From Longimicrobiales bacterium (GTDB lineage: Bacteria > Gemmatimonadota > Gemmatimonadetes > Longimicrobiales > Gaopeijiaceae): a stretch of 64,000 bases of DNA. Within the stretch, counting starts at the first letter, position 1; every line of letters starts with the position of its first letter. Below the pieces are notes generated by a model that worked only from the letters and a program-made list of their open reading frames with translations, did not search any database and was not told where the DNA came from. The DNA lies in the NCBI GenBank assembly GCA_951813395.1, contig OX638356.1:3236501-3300500 (forward strand), read 5' to 3'. The position numbers were made by a program, and so were the translations under genes. Positions 20,899 through 31,943 of the stretch are shown here, piece by piece.

Positions 20899-23465
20899 CC
20901 CTTGCCCGCCTCGGCCCGAAGCGCGTGCAACAGGTTGAGCGCCTCCAGCGGAGTCATGCGGTCCGGTTCAAGGGCGCGCAGCCGCTCGACCACCGGATGC
21001 CCCGCCACGAACAGCGACAACTGGTCCCGGCCGAGGTCCGGGGAATCGGTCGCCTCCCCCCGGCGTCCGAGACCGGCACCCCCGCCCATGTGTGTTCCCT
21101 CGAGCTCGGCGAGAAGTTCCATCGCGCGGGCGATCAGGTGCGGGGGGAATCCCGCGAGCCGTGCGACCTGGATCCCGTAGGACCGGTCCGCCCCGCCCTC
21201 CTCGAGGCGTCTCAGGAAGACGATCCTCTCGCCCGACTCCCTGACCGCCACGTTCAGGTTCCGCACGCCTGAAAGAAGATCGCCAAGCCGGGTCAGTTCG
21301 TGGTAGTGCGTCGCGCAGATGGCCTTCGCGCCCACCTGCTCATGGAGGTGCTCGGTGACCGCCCACGCGATCGAGACCCCGTCGTAGGTGGAGGTTCCCC
21401 GGCCGATCTCGTCCAGCAGGACCAGGCTCCGCTCGGTAGCCCCGTGGATGATCGCCGCCGTCTCGTTCATTTCCACCATGAACGTCGACTGGCCGCGCGC
21501 CAGGTTGTCGGACGCGCCCACGCGCGTGAAGATCCGGTCGCAGACCCCCAGGCGGGCCTTGTCGGCCGGCACGAACGACCCCACCTGCGCCATCAGCTGG
21601 ATCAGGCCGGTCTGGCGCAGCACCGTGCTCTTGCCGGCCATGTTCGGGCCGGTCAGGATCACGATCCGTCCGTCCCCGTCCAGCGCCAGGTCGTTCGGAA
21701 TGAAGTCCTCGCGCGGCATCACGGTCTCGACCACCGGGTGCCTTCCCGCCCTGACGTCGACGTCGAACTCCGTCGTCACCTCGGGACGCACGTAGCCGCG
21801 CGCTTCCGCCACCTGGGCAAGCCCCGCGACAACGTCCAGCACCGCGATCCTGCGCGCCGCCTCCTGGATCCGCTTGACCGCGAGGGCCAGCTCTCCCCGC
21901 ACACGGAGAAAGAGGTTCTGCTCCAGACGGGCGATCTTCTCCTCGGCCCCGAAGACCTTCTCCTCCCACTCCTTCAGCTCGGGCGTGAAGTACCGCTCGG
22001 CTCCCGTCAGGGTCTGCTTGCGGATGAAGTGCTCAGGAACGCGCTCGAGGTTGGCCCTGGTGACTTCCAGGTAGTAGCCGAAGACCTTGTTGTAGCCGAC
22101 CTTGAGCGACGCGATCCCCGTCTGCTCGCGCTCCCGGGCCTGCAGGCCGGCGATAAAGTCGCGCGCCCCGTCTCTGAGCGCCCTCAACTCGTCCAGCTCG
22201 GCGCTGAACCCGTCGCGGATCACGCCTCCGGCGGCCAGCGCCGGAGGAGCGTCTTCCGAGATCGCGTCCGTGATGAGCGCGTCCACGTCCCCCAGGGTAT
22301 CGAGGTCGCCGCACAGGCCGTCGAGCAAACGGGTGTGCAATGCGTCGCCGCAGCGTGCGACCGCGGGGAGCTGGCGCACCGACAGTCCCAGCCCGAGCAC
22401 TTCGCGCGGCGAGGCGCGGCCGGTCCCCACCTTGGTTGCGAGGCGGTCCAGGTCCCGGATCGACCCGAGGGCGGCCCGCAGTTCCGCGCGCGCCTCCGGA
22501 TTGTCGAACAGCTCGGCCACCCCGTCCAGCCGGTCCCATATCTCCCCGGCGTCGAGCAGGGGCCTGAGAAGCCAGGTCCGCAACAGGCGGGCGCCCATGG
22601 GCGTGGTGGTGGCGTCGAGCACCGACAGCAGCGACGCATCCCCGTCCTGCGGACGCAGCGGCTCGACCAGCTCCAGGTTGCGCCGGGTCATGGCGTCGAG
22701 CGTCATGACCGCCTCGGGACGCTGGATTCGCGGAGCCCGCAGGTGCTCCACGGATCCGGGGCGGATCTCCTCGAGGTAGGAGACCAGCGCGCCGGCCGCC
22801 CGGATCAGCAGATCGTCGCCGCGCTCGAAGCCGAAACCGTCCAGCGACAGCACGGCGTACCGCCTCAGGAGCTCCTCGCGGGCGGCTTCGAGATCGAACA
22901 TCCAGTCGGGCCGGATCGTGCGGATCGCCCCGTCTCCTGCGTTGCCCCATTCTCCGCCGGACTCGGGCACCAGGATTTCGCGTGGCTCCAGCCGGTCGAG
23001 TTCGTCCTCCAGCTCGCCGACCGCGACACGCAGCAGCACGATCTCGCCGGTCGAGACATCCAGCGCACCCAGACCGGCGGCACGCTCGCCCGGCACCAGC
23101 GCCACGATGTAGTTGTTCCGCGAGGGCTCCAGCAGGCTGTCGGACACCACCGTGCCCGGGGTCACGGTTTCGACGACTTCCCTGCGCACGATACCCCTGG
23201 CCTCGGCCGGGTCCTCCACCTGCTCGCAGATCGCGACACGCTTGCCGAGCTTGACCAGTCGTCCCAGGTACTCGTCGAGCGCCTTCGCGGGCACCCCGGC
23301 CAGCGGCACGCGGCTCGCCGCGCCGTTGTTTCGCGACGTCAGCGTCAGCCCGAGCAGGCGGGACCCCTCCTCGGCATCTTCGCAGAAGAGCTCGTAGAAG
23401 TCACCCACCCGGAAGAAGACGAGGGCGTCCCGATGACGCGACTTCGCGTCACGCCACTGGCGCAT
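20895..23465 (-). CDS. mutS: DNA mismatch repair protein MutS
   Basis: Protein of 856 aa. Mismatch-binding FFRVGDFYELF (Phe-x-Glu) is near residue 18. The connector, lever and clamp follow, then the ATPase with Walker A GPNMAGKST, the ARGQSTFMVEM signature and DEIGRGTSTYDG. In-frame codons just upstream of the ATG read Thr-Pro-Leu before Met, matching the family consensus TPMM, yet no ATG, GTG or TTG exists before an in-frame stop. The true start may therefore be this ATG or a rare CTG about 10 codons upstream. Confidence 0.96.
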   Translation of the reverse strand: MRQWRDAKSRHRDALVFFRVGDFYELFCEDAEEGSRLLGLTLTSRNNGAASRVPLAGVPAKALDEYLGRLVKLGKRVAICEQVEDPAEARGIVRREVVETVTPGTVVSDSLLEPSRNNYIVALVPGERAAGLGALDVSTGEIVLLRVAVGELEDELDRLEPREILVPESGGEWGNAGDGAIRTIRPDWMFDLEAAREELLRRYAVLSLDGFGFERGDDLLIRAAGALVSYLEEIRPGSVEHLRAPRIQRPEAVMTLDAMTRRNLELVEPLRPQDGDASLLSVLDATTTPMGARLLRTWLLRPLLDAGEIWDRLDGVAELFDNPEARAELRAALGSIRDLDRLATKVGTGRASPREVLGLGLSVRQLPAVARCGDALHTRLLDGLCGDLDTLGDVDALITDAISEDAPPALAAGGVIRDGFSAELDELRALRDGARDFIAGLQAREREQTGIASLKVGYNKVFGYYLEVTRANLERVPEHFIRKQTLTGAERYFTPELKEWEEKVFGAEEKIARLEQNLFLRVRGELALAVKRIQEAARRIAVLDVVAGLAQVAEARGYVRPEVTTEFDVDVRAGRHPVVETVMPREDFIPNDLALDGDGRIVILTGPNMAGKSTVLRQTGLIQLMAQVGSFVPADKARLGVCDRIFTRVGASDNLARGQSTFMVEMNETAAIIHGATERSLVLLDEIGRGTSTYDGVSIAWAVTEHLHEQVGAKAICATHYHELTRLGDLLSGVRNLNVAVRESGERIVFLRRLEEGGADRSYGIQVARLAGFPPHLIARAMELLAELEGTHMGGGAGLGRRGEATDSPDLGRDQLSLFVAGHPVVERLRALEPDRMTPLEALNLLHALRAEAGKG

Positions 23466-23623
23466 GAGCGGTGTCTCGAGGCCGCGGTTCAGAAGCTTTG
23501 CCTGGGGGCGATGGAGGGTGACTGAGGGCCGGGAAGAGGATCACGGATGGACCAACGATACCGCGGCGATGACCGCCGATCAACGCCGCCCCGGAGGGCC
23601 CGAGGCGAACGTCGCACGCCAGG

Positions 23624-26017
<2,394 letters not shown>

Positions 26018-26111
26018 GTAAGTTCAATCAGGACTGCACGATCTGCGTTTCCTGCCGTTGGACTGGACCTTGCTGGACCGTGCCGCGAAAGCGGGAATAC
26101 TGGGCATGAAT

Positions 26112-26123
26112 GGCGGGAATCGG
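26112..26123. repeat. Candidate left attachment core
   Basis: GGCGGGAATCGG, identical to 38506-38517 just after the integrase gene. The flanks are also partly alike (AAT before, CTG soon after). At 12 bases in GC-rich DNA it is suggestive, not proof. Confidence 0.4.
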
Positions 26124-26176
26124 TCTGCGGTCTCCGGCAACGGAGCATGGTCTGACCAGCGCCTTCGTGCACCAGA

Positions 26177-29100
26177 TCATTCCCGTTCGACGTCAAGCCA
26201 GTTCCGAAGCCTGTCCACGCTTCGACGATCAACCAAACGGACATCGCTCGCGTCAGCAAGGCGGCGGGCATCACGCGTAAAGCCCGCTGCGTTGGTGACC
26301 ACCATCGGTCTTGCCTCTCCCTCAAGCTTGTATTCGCCAATCGAACCCAAGACTTCCCGCACTGCTCCGATGCCACACTGCCGATCCGGTGCCAAGTGCT
26401 TGCACTGCAGGATGATCGTGTGCGATTCCTCACCCCGGTGGATCGCTAGCCCGTCGGCACCGCGATCGCCACTTCTGGGAGTGCGCCGCGTCTCGTAACC
26501 TGCCTCGGCGAGTTGCCGGAGCACCCAGTCCTCGAATCGAGTAGGCTCCAATAGGTCGATATCGATTCCGGTCTTGGGTTTATCATCTGCAGTGGCGATC
26601 GACCTCGCCGTCTCCGCTTTGCGAGCCTCGGTCATTGTGCTTCGATACAGTTCTTGGACATCCGTGGTAGTGGCGGCCGGGGGCGCGAGTACGAGCCGGT
26701 TCATTTCGCGCTTCCGCTTCATGAGGCCGTCGAGCCTGAGGTCGAAGCTGTAGTCGCCGAACCACGGATGTCTCGCCAGCGGCAGGTATACGTGGACGGT
26801 CCTGCGCTGGCCAATACGGAAGATCCGGTCGGTACACTGATCCTCTACGGCCGGGTTCCACCATCTGGAGAGGTGGATGACGTGATTGGCCGCCGTCAGC
26901 GTCAGTCCGACACCACCGGCTCGGGGAGACAGGATCATCACGTCGAACCCCGTCCGCTGTTGGAAGGTGTCCACGCGGGCCTTCCGGGCGCGACCGGAGA
27001 CGGCACCGTTGATGACGAGAACATCGTCTCGAAGCCAGAACCGCTGCCGAAGGGCTCCGATCAGGAAGTTCTGCATTTCGCGTGATTCGACGAAGAGAAG
27101 GGCCTTCTCGCCACTATCGGCTATCTGCTCTAGGACCCTGAACGTCTCGGAGAGTCGAGCGGATGCCCCGATATAGGAGTCAAGATCCAAGGCGTCGGGA
27201 GCGAACGGGTGGAGGGAGATGCTTCGCAGACGATGAAGCGCCTGAAGCATGCTAGATCCATGGCTGTGGCCCAGGACGGCCTTCTCGTACTCCTCTGCTT
27301 GCAGCGGGGGCATTTCGACCACGCGGCGGTGCAATCTCTTTTGGGGCAGGTCCGGAATACGATCTTCCTTGAGTCGGCGCAGCATGAGCGCGGGGGGCAT
27401 TGGGGCCGGAGGTCCCTCGGGAGTCGCGGGTACCGTGAGAGCTCGGTGTAACTGTTCCATCCGCGACGTTGCCCCGTTCGCACGTTCGTACCGGGCGCTG
27501 AAGTCCTTGAGGGATCCGAAGCTCCCGGGTTCGGCGCGGTCGAGAATCGACCAGATGTCCGCCGGGCGGTTCTCGACCGGAGTACCGGTCATGAGTAGCG
27601 CGAAGTCCACATTCAGTGCGAGGGCCGCCTCGGTGAGGCGCACCCCCGGGTTCTTGATCTTCTGCGCTTCGTCGAAGACGCCCGCTCTCCAGCGAACGCG
27701 GCCAAAGCTGTGCTGATGGTCGCGCAAGGTCTCATAGGTGGTCAAGACCCACCCGGCGTTCTTGAGGGCGTCAATGTCGAGCGTAGGTCGGCCTGTGGCG
27801 AGTTCGTGTCGCACCTGGCTCTGACGGAGCATGCGTAGGCGTCGCAGCGATTTCCCGTGGGCCTCGAGTGCAGGGCCAAGGCCGTCCCCTGCGAGATGTG
27901 CGTCGTGCTCGTCCTTCCAGTTACGGAGTAAGCCCGCGGGGGCCACTAGGAGCAGCGGACAGATTTGCAGTCGCTCGTGGAGGGCGCGGGTCCGTTGGAG
28001 CCAAGAAAGAAATGCCAGCGCCGAGAGTGTCTTGCCGAGTCCCATGTCGTCGGCTAGGAGCGCCCCCCAGCTACCCGCGTTCCAGTGCCGCATGAGCCAA
28101 ACCAGAGCCTCCTCCTGGTGTGCCAAGAGTCGGGTGCGCAGCAAGGGCGTGACAGACTCGTTGGCGGGCTCGCGCTCTTTCCGGCGACGACTAAACCGTG
28201 TCTGTTCCAGATTGTCGATCACCAGCAGAACTCTGTCGCCGACCTTGCGGTCATGTTCCGTTCCGGCCGCAGCGTTTCCGGGCTCAGGCGGTTGCACGGC
28301 CGGCATCATTCGCATCAGTTCCTCGACTGCCGCAATCGCCGAAACGTCGGCCGGGATGTCGACGCCCTCTCGGACACGAACCGTCGGGTCGCCTCGCTCA
28401 GCCGCACTCTTGATGCGTTCCAGCAGACCGTGCAATTCATCGGCCGAGAGGCGCACGATTCGGTCGCCGATCCGCAGTCCCAATGCTTCGGGAGGCAACC
28501 ACGGTTCGGCGGCTCGCTGGATCCAAGGCAGTATCTTCTTCGTCCAGATGCCGACGCCTTCAACCCGTTCGCTCAAGTCGTCATCGCTGAACACACGATC
28601 GAAGTCGTCGGCGTCGCCACCGACATCAAGTTCCGCGCGAAGATGCGCCGAAGCGTTCATCAGAAAGTCGCTTCGTTCGGCGGCGCTTCCCGCCTGAGCA
28701 CGCCGCACGATAACCAGAGCCCTCTCTACATCGGGAGTCAATACAACGTACCAGCCGGCTCCGACCGGGTAGCGGTGCTTCACGCGGCGCAGTCCGCGAA
28801 AATACTGAGCGAAATCCCGTTGACGAGCGCTCGGCAAGGCTGCGGTGAACGCCTCTTCTTCTTCCCCTGTCTCTGTCTCTCGCGTTTCGCGCGTGCCCAC
28901 GACGGGATCGAAATCTGGCTCACCGTCCGCATTGACGAATGGGCTGAGCTCGAAGCTTGATGCAACGATAATCCTGAGAGAGCGCAGGTGTTCGTTCTTT
29001 ACGATGGCGTCCCTTGGCAGCATGTCGGCGATGCGCGCCCACCGTAGCATTCGGGATTCGAGGCCGGGGTCGTCCGTCTGGTTGAAACGATCGACATGGT

Positions 29101-29521
29101 CCGCGATGGTGTAGAGGGGATCGAGCAGGATGTAGGGCTTCCCACCCGCGCTCAGCCATGCGCCCTGACGCCGGATGCCCAGCACGCGCCTCCCGTCGCG
29201 CAAGAAGCCGTAATTGATCGTGAAGTCGTCGTCCAAAATGGAGCCACTCGCGGTGATTTCGAGCGTGAACGGGGCGGCATCTGGAAGACCTGTGTACCGT
29301 AGCTCGTTGCCGTTCATTCGGGCGACGGTCGGCCATGGCACCAACATCGTGTCGCCGTCAAGTTCTCTCGCATCGCCGTCGTCCCGCAGCCGAATGACCA
29401 CACCCGCGCCTACCGAGCTGCCAACCTGAGAGGTCCAGTCGCCTATTGGGATCGGCGACTCGCCACACATTCCAACGCGAAGCCCCTCGGTTCTCGGGCT
29501 AATGGACAGGCCACCTACCAA
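26177..29521 (-). CDS. zorD: Zorya protein ZorD: SNF2 helicase with C-terminal Mrr-type nuclease domain
   Basis: About 1114 aa. A long N-terminal region (about 1-460) resembles nothing I can name. The SNF2 ATPase follows: DDMGLGKT near 494, DEAQ box near 618, TGTPVENR, and helicase motif RIFRIGQRR near 902. The C-terminal Mrr_cat-like nuclease (about 1000-1114) shows GDRGAD, then ILQCKH near 1039. In type I Zorya, ZorD degrades phage DNA after the ZorAB motor signals. I chose TTG 29521, which has AGGGAG 7 bases upstream and overlaps the zorC stop region; GTG 29566 lacks a Shine-Dalgarno and would overlap zorC by 52 bases. Confidence 0.9.
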   Translation of the reverse strand: MVGGLSISPRTEGLRVGMCGESPIPIGDWTSQVGSSVGAGVVIRLRDDGDARELDGDTMLVPWPTVARMNGNELRYTGLPDAAPFTLEITASGSILDDDFTINYGFLRDGRRVLGIRRQGAWLSAGGKPYILLDPLYTIADHVDRFNQTDDPGLESRMLRWARIADMLPRDAIVKNEHLRSLRIIVASSFELSPFVNADGEPDFDPVVGTRETRETETGEEEEAFTAALPSARQRDFAQYFRGLRRVKHRYPVGAGWYVVLTPDVERALVIVRRAQAGSAAERSDFLMNASAHLRAELDVGGDADDFDRVFSDDDLSERVEGVGIWTKKILPWIQRAAEPWLPPEALGLRIGDRIVRLSADELHGLLERIKSAAERGDPTVRVREGVDIPADVSAIAAVEELMRMMPAVQPPEPGNAAAGTEHDRKVGDRVLLVIDNLEQTRFSRRRKEREPANESVTPLLRTRLLAHQEEALVWLMRHWNAGSWGALLADDMGLGKTLSALAFLSWLQRTRALHERLQICPLLLVAPAGLLRNWKDEHDAHLAGDGLGPALEAHGKSLRRLRMLRQSQVRHELATGRPTLDIDALKNAGWVLTTYETLRDHQHSFGRVRWRAGVFDEAQKIKNPGVRLTEAALALNVDFALLMTGTPVENRPADIWSILDRAEPGSFGSLKDFSARYERANGATSRMEQLHRALTVPATPEGPPAPMPPALMLRRLKEDRIPDLPQKRLHRRVVEMPPLQAEEYEKAVLGHSHGSSMLQALHRLRSISLHPFAPDALDLDSYIGASARLSETFRVLEQIADSGEKALLFVESREMQNFLIGALRQRFWLRDDVLVINGAVSGRARKARVDTFQQRTGFDVMILSPRAGGVGLTLTAANHVIHLSRWWNPAVEDQCTDRIFRIGQRRTVHVYLPLARHPWFGDYSFDLRLDGLMKRKREMNRLVLAPPAATTTDVQELYRSTMTEARKAETARSIATADDKPKTGIDIDLLEPTRFEDWVLRQLAEAGYETRRTPRSGDRGADGLAIHRGEESHTIILQCKHLAPDRQCGIGAVREVLGSIGEYKLEGEARPMVVTNAAGFTRDARRLADASDVRLVDRRSVDRLRNWLDVERE

Positions 29522-31056
29522 TTCATTTCTCCCTGCACATCCCTTCTCCGTTTGCCGTAACGCCACCCAGTAGTGTCGCTGGCAATGCCATCTGCAGACC
29601 CTCTCAGGTGGTTGGGGAAGTAGCGATCACGGGCCAACCTGATCCCCGTGTTATCATGAAGCCACGCAGCGATGGCGGTCTGCCAACGTCCGCTCGGGCT
29701 GCCGTCGTGCCTTTGCGAATGTGCTCCGACGACCCGCTCGTACGGGTATGAACGCCGCATTTCGGACGCGGAATACCGCAGTCGGTACAGCACAGGAGCA
29801 CCCGCAACTCCGTCCAGCCAAAGATGACACGAACCATCGTGACTCCATTCCGCGATGGTGACCTCACGTATGCGCATCAGCAAAACCGACTGGTCGGATT
29901 TGGCCCTGCGGAGCTGGGCGGTCGTCGCCATCGCCGCAGGATCGCTGCTGATTCTCCGTAGCATCGCCTTGGCCTTCGCGCCCAGCACAAACCAGATATC
30001 ATCGATCAGGCCCTCATCCAGAAACGCCCTCCAGAAGGCTTCCCGGTAGCGCCAGTGATGATCGTACGCAGATTCCTCGACAAGCGCGAAGAAATCCGCC
30101 AGCCCTTGCTCGACCAGCCACTTGATCATCACTCGTTTGGCGTCATCCGGCACGTCGGACCACCTGTGTCTGCCGGATGGGAGGCGGGGATCGCGGAAAT
30201 GACGCAGAAAGAACGACTGCAGCTCCTTCTTGGCATCGGGCTGGGGAGACTTTCTGATGAACGGACAGAGCAGTGCTTGGGCGACTTCCGCCCGCATCCC
30301 TCTGTCGTCAAAGCACAGGTCGCCATCGTTCTGCAGGAGGTTGAGAAGCCGATGAAGGTGGGGGACCGGCATGTCGCCCCTCGTCAGCCTGTTCTCGTAC
30401 TCGGGCAGAACGGAGCGTATCCCCGACTTCAGAAAGCCGCACCGGGACAACCCGGCGTCCAGCCCCGCATCGGCTAGGATCTCGCCGGGCGATGTCACGG
30501 AGAGCAGCTTGGACACGAACAGTCCACTGCCATCCTCTTCGAGAAACCAATACTTGGAGCAGCGTTCCTTCCATGTCTCCAGCGAAGGCGGAGGTGTCGA
30601 GTCCACGCCCTCGACGACCTCTCGCAGGAGCTGTCGCAAGTTCGGGAAACTGGGCAAATCGGTCGGGTAAACTCGCAAGAATTCGTAAAGCAGCGCCAGA
30701 GCCGACCGAGTTCGGCGACCATCGAAGAGCCATGCGCCGTATTCGGCTACAATGCGAGGTTCGGCGCCCAGCCAACGGGTCGGCTCGCTGCGCGGGGGAT
30801 AGAAGAGAATCCAGGGGAGTTGCCTCATGTCCCGGCTGACGGTCCCGGAAAGGGAGTAGCGAGTGTGCCACTCGTCCCGGACCCGGGTGTACAGAGCTCC
30901 TAGGTCGAGTTGCCGGGCGGGTTTGGGCTCCATGTCGCCTAACAGCCGGCTCACATGGTTTGCCGCTTCGCGAAAGGCGTGCGGTGCGAACGCAGCATGT
31001 AGTCTGGGGAGACCCACCCAACGTGTGACGCTCGTCTTGAGGGACCTGCTCGTCAT
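29515..31056 (-). CDS. zorC: Zorya protein ZorC (EH-signature domain)
   Basis: Protein of 513 aa, mostly helical. It is called ZorC from its place between zorB and zorD and from a C-terminal-half segment matching the EH-signature idea: a conserved Glu and His around EESAYDHHWRYREAFW (about residue 340). In studied type I systems ZorC binds DNA and works with ZorD inside the cell. Its ATG overlaps the zorB stop (ATGA). The N-terminal half has no motif I recognise. Identity is strong by context, moderate by sequence alone. Confidence 0.82.
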   Translation of the reverse strand: MTSRSLKTSVTRWVGLPRLHAAFAPHAFREAANHVSRLLGDMEPKPARQLDLGALYTRVRDEWHTRYSLSGTVSRDMRQLPWILFYPPRSEPTRWLGAEPRIVAEYGAWLFDGRRTRSALALLYEFLRVYPTDLPSFPNLRQLLREVVEGVDSTPPPSLETWKERCSKYWFLEEDGSGLFVSKLLSVTSPGEILADAGLDAGLSRCGFLKSGIRSVLPEYENRLTRGDMPVPHLHRLLNLLQNDGDLCFDDRGMRAEVAQALLCPFIRKSPQPDAKKELQSFFLRHFRDPRLPSGRHRWSDVPDDAKRVMIKWLVEQGLADFFALVEESAYDHHWRYREAFWRAFLDEGLIDDIWFVLGAKAKAMLRRISSDPAAMATTAQLRRAKSDQSVLLMRIREVTIAEWSHDGSCHLWLDGVAGAPVLYRLRYSASEMRRSYPYERVVGAHSQRHDGSPSGRWQTAIAAWLHDNTGIRLARDRYFPNHLRGSADGIASDTTGWRYGKRRRDVQGEMNW

Positions 31057-31925
31057 CGCCGCGGCTCCCCGATGCGTCTGCGAATTGCACCCTCAATTCC
31101 GGATTCGCCCCGCCGCACGACCCCGGCTGGCGGTTCGAGCAGAAACCGGAGGTCGATCCGGCGGTTGCTGGCGCTTCGTTCTGGAGCCAGTGTTGCCGGA
31201 CGAGCATCGCCATAGCCGCTGGTGCTCAGGATCGGATGGCCCGACGTGTTCGCCAGAAGTTCCACTCCGGCTTCACATGCGGCGATCATCCGGTGCACGG
31301 TCGCAGCCCGCATCGAGGAGAGTTCAAGATTGTCCCTGTAGCGACTGCCAGGGGCCACGGGAACGGAATCCGTGTGGCCCTCGATGAGCAGGGTTTCGAG
31401 GAGCCAGGCGTACTCCTGTCCGTGGCGCTGACAGTCGTACGATGCCCTTTCGGCGCCGGCTTGACAGTACGGAGGGCGCGGAGTTTCCTCCTCGATGGCC
31501 GCATCACGTCCATCGGGTCCGCCGGCCTCAATCCGCACGGGCGGAACGTAGCACGGCACGACTTCGGCAATGGCTCTCGCGACGATTCCCACATTGCCTT
31601 CATGCTGCGAAACCGGGATCTCACTGCCCAACGGGAAATTGATTGCGTTCTCGGACAACCGCAGAACGCCTTGATTCCGGAGCACCTGCACCCGCATTCC
31701 GGAATCCTCTAGCCGCGTGGCGATCTGCGTTAGAATGCTATCGCGCACCTCGTCGGCTGCCGTCAACTGGGAGGTGATCTCGGCCTGCTCTTCAGTGGCG
31801 GTGGCAAGCCGGTACGCGAAGATGGCAAGCATGACGATGAACACGAAGATGAAGGCGGACACGAGATCACTGACGCTCGCGAGGTAGTTCTGTCCCTCGG
31901 CGCCGGTTTCGGAACCCCGGCGCAT
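31053..31925 (-). CDS. zorB: Zorya protein ZorB (MotB/OmpA-like)
   Basis: Protein of 290 aa. One N-terminal membrane helix (about 20-42) carries the proton-path Asp20 (SVSDLVSAFIF), as in MotB. A linker leads to a periplasmic OmpA-like peptidoglycan-binding domain (about 170-265: LIEGHTDSVPV, LSSMRAATVHRMI, GYGDARP). ZorB dimers form the shaft of the ZorA5B2 proton-driven motor and anchor it to the wall. It starts 18 bases after zorA and overlaps zorC by ATGA. Confidence 0.92.
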   Translation of the reverse strand: MRRGSETGAEGQNYLASVSDLVSAFIFVFIVMLAIFAYRLATATEEQAEITSQLTAADEVRDSILTQIATRLEDSGMRVQVLRNQGVLRLSENAINFPLGSEIPVSQHEGNVGIVARAIAEVVPCYVPPVRIEAGGPDGRDAAIEEETPRPPYCQAGAERASYDCQRHGQEYAWLLETLLIEGHTDSVPVAPGSRYRDNLELSSMRAATVHRMIAACEAGVELLANTSGHPILSTSGYGDARPATLAPERSASNRRIDLRFLLEPPAGVVRRGESGIEGAIRRRIGEPRR

Positions 31926-31943
31926 CCTATGTCCGTCTCGGCA

